DNA of 36,307 nucleotides. Source: an uncultured Prevotellaceae bacterium (lineage in GTDB: Bacteria > Bacteroidota > Bacteroidia > Bacteroidales > Muribaculaceae). Where the stretch lies: assembly GCA_900319525.1 (NCBI GenBank), contig ONOU01000025.1:1-36307 (forward strand), read 5' to 3'. Shown here in pieces: positions 34,855 through 36,307 of this stretch. The notes beneath the pieces were generated by a model. That model ran no database searches and was not told the origin of the DNA. It was given only the letters and a program-made list of their open reading frames with translations. Every line of letters starts with the position of its first letter. Position 1 is the first letter of the stretch. The position numbers and the translations under genes are program-made.

Positions 34855-35958
34855 ATGGCGCTGGACGACGAACTGCTGGACGACGAACTGGAGACCGGAG
34901 GCAAGGACGAGATACAATATGAATACAGCGAACCCGACTTTACCGAGGACGGGCGCGACTACTGGGAGCACTACCACTATGTGGTGGAGCCAGGGCAGGT
35001 GTTGCTGCGCATCGACAAGTACCTGGTAGAGCGCATCAAGGGCACCAGCCGCAACCGCGTTCAGAACGCAGCCGAGGCCCAGTGCATCCGCGTCAACGGC
35101 CGTCCTGTCAAGAGCAACTACCGCGTGCATCCCGGCGACGTGATCAGCGTCGTCATGGACCGTCCGCGCTATGAGTGCGAGATTGTCGCCCAGGACATCC
35201 CATTGAACATCGTCTATGAGGACGCGAGCCTGATGGTCGTCAACAAGCCTGCCGGCATGGTGGTTCACCCCGGTCACGGCAACTTCGACGGCACACTGGT
35301 CAACGCGCTGGCCTGGCACTTCAAGGACAACCCCGACTATGACGTGACAGACCCGCGCCTGGGCCTCGTGCACCGCATCGACAAGGACACCAGCGGCCTG
35401 CTCGTTATCGCCAAGACGCCCAATGCCAAGACCTCGCTGGGCGCCCAGTTCTTCAAGAAGACCACCAAGCGCCAGTACATCGCCGTGGTGTGGGGCGAAA
35501 TGAAGCAGGAGGACGGCACCGTTACGGGCAACATCGGGCGCGACCCGCGCGACCGCGTCTTGATGAAGGTTTTTCCTGACGGCGACCAGGGCAAGCACGC
35601 CGTCACCCACTGGCACACCGTGGAAAACCTGGCCCACGTGGCCGTCGTGCGCTGCCAGCTGGAGACGGGACGCACCCACCAGATACGCGTACACATGAAG
35701 CACATCGGGCACCCGCTGTTCAACGACGCCCGTTATGGCGGCGACCAGATCCTGCGCGGCAACCGCTCGTCGAGCTACGCCCAGTTCATCCACAACTGCT
35801 TTGAGCTGTGCCCCCGTCAAGCCCTGCACGCCAAGACCCTGGGCTTTGTCCACCCCGAGACAGGCCAGCAGATGGACTTCGACAGCGACCTCCCTGCCGA
35901 CATGGCTGCCCTCATCACCAAGTGGGAAGACTACGCCCGCAACCTCGCCACCAAGTAA
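34855..35958 (+). CDS. rluD: RluA/RluD-family 23S rRNA pseudouridine synthase
   Basis: A 367-residue protein with an acidic N-tail of about 40 residues. An S4 RNA-binding domain follows (about 47-100, LLRIDKYLVERIKGTSRNRVQ...RVNGRPVKSNYRVHPGDVI). The pseudouridine synthase core has the catalytic motif HRIDKDTSG (173-181), with D176 as nucleophile. Downstream are RQYIAVVWG, the RTHQIRVH segment and GHPLFNDARYGG. RluD-type enzymes modify helix 69 of 23S rRNA and are important for ribosome assembly. Subfamily (RluD rather than RluA or RluC) is inferred from the S4 domain and motif. The usual downstream partner in Bacteroidales (a D-Ala-D-Ala ligase) is absent here. Confidence 0.93.
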   Translation: MALDDELLDDELETGGKDEIQYEYSEPDFTEDGRDYWEHYHYVVEPGQVLLRIDKYLVERIKGTSRNRVQNAAEAQCIRVNGRPVKSNYRVHPGDVISVVMDRPRYECEIVAQDIPLNIVYEDASLMVVNKPAGMVVHPGHGNFDGTLVNALAWHFKDNPDYDVTDPRLGLVHRIDKDTSGLLVIAKTPNAKTSLGAQFFKKTTKRQYIAVVWGEMKQEDGTVTGNIGRDPRDRVLMKVFPDGDQGKHAVTHWHTVENLAHVAVVRCQLETGRTHQIRVHMKHIGHPLFNDARYGGDQILRGNRSSSYAQFIHNCFELCPRQALHAKTLGFVHPETGQQMDFDSDLPADMAALITKWEDYARNLATK

Positions 35959-36224
35959 AGACAAAACTTGCCACGAAAAAGATAAAGGGAAAACAATAAG
36001 CGCAACAAACACAATTATACATATCTGATCACCAGAGATTTATTTTCAACATTCCACTTCGCCCTCAGTGAAGTTGTGTGTTGCAACCTAATCGATTGAG
36101 CAACTTTTATTCATTAATATCCTTTTTCCATTTATCGTAAATACAATAAAGAAAAGCGGCTGATTTACCACAAAAGTAAACCAACCGCGTATGCTGGGAA
36201 AAGACGTACCGATAAATTGGAATT
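35959..36224. other. AT-rich spacer without recognised genes
   Basis: It begins with an A-rich tract (AACAATAAGCGCAACAAAC) like the leader before the GH2 gene. It contains a weak hairpin ACTTC / GAAGT near 36056-36074 and a composite hairpin GCGG...TTTAC cacaaaa GTAAA...CCGC near 36157-36189. The latter could terminate the minus-strand gene at the right edge. No gene seen. Confidence 0.45.
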
Positions 36225-36307
36225 TTACTTGCTTTCTAGTTTTTCTTTCTTCTCTAGGTAATCAAGCAAATCTATTGTTCCTGTCTCATTTTCAATATTA
36301 AGAACAG
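36225..36307 (-). CDS. C-terminal end of an unidentified gene (cut by window edge)
   Basis: On the minus strand 26 codons run from the right edge to a TAA (36227-36225), encoding IENETGTIDLLDYLEKKEK and a short LESK tail. The sequence is AT-rich and ends in a Lys/Glu helix. Too little is visible for identification. The codon use resembles the AT-rich accessory genes more than its GC-rich neighbour. Confidence 0.4.
   Translation of the reverse strand, partial: VLNIENETGTIDLLDYLEKKEKLESK

Noticed and set aside
34786-36012. 408-codon open frame antisense to rluD
   Set aside because: A reverse-strand artefact of GC-rich coding sequence. The RluD motifs (HRIDKDTSG, S4 domain) are on the plus strand.

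Overview
The window looks like a chromosomal segment of an anaerobic gut member of Bacteroidales (Muribaculaceae or Prevotellaceae are my best guesses, from gene content only). The evidence is Bacteroidetes-type promoters (TTTG or TTG, 19-23 bp, then TAnnTTTG) in front of many genes, A-rich leaders in place of Shine-Dalgarno sites, a Gram-negative envelope gene set (KDO activation, TamB, porins, a surface-type lipoprotein, a T9SS-like tail) and a Dcu-type anaerobic dicarboxylate carrier. Most genes are GC-rich. I see no rRNA, tRNA, CRISPR array or intact transposase.

Layout. 1-8705 (minus): a probable unit nadE - tamB-like - DUF4421 - tsaD, with tsaD cut by the left edge. 8867-9837 (plus): a small secreted dockerin-like protein and a lipoprotein. 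9838-10860 (minus): mutY. 11198-13873 (plus): an OprP-like porin followed by a DcuB-type carrier, probably one C4-dicarboxylate export/import unit. 14022-14834: secreted alpha/beta hydrolase. 14835-17348 is the accessory part: repeats, a possible small ORF or RNA, two overlapping AT-rich genes of unknown function, a big hairpin, a truncated phage-like gene and operator-like palindromes. 17349-25481 (plus): DUF169 protein, CE1-like esterase, YqaA-type membrane protein, LUD-domain protein, kdsB, a large secreted GH2 beta-galactosidase with an unusual C-terminal extension, and a small membrane protein. 25482-26026: a 33-bp tandem repeat and a 176-bp MITE. 26027-26539: small secreted protein. 26749-30619 (minus): a gene remnant, a 1060-residue secreted protein with cohesin-like, dockerin-like and sorting domains, and an outer-membrane barrel protein. 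31291-33164 (minus): CDF metal exporter, a remnant of an AAA_14/DUF4143 ATPase, and a conserved hypothetical. 33292-35958 (plus): PASTA protein, a phage-type YkuD-like protein and rluD. A further minus-strand gene enters at the right edge.

No complete new system can be proven from sequence alone. The best leads are the AT-rich gene pair at 15492-16732, the fused C-terminal domain on the beta-galactosidase with its membrane-protein neighbour, the phage-type gene wedged between the PASTA gene and rluD, and several families of dispersed intergenic repeats. One of these repeat families places the same A-rich strand directly before start codons at several loci.
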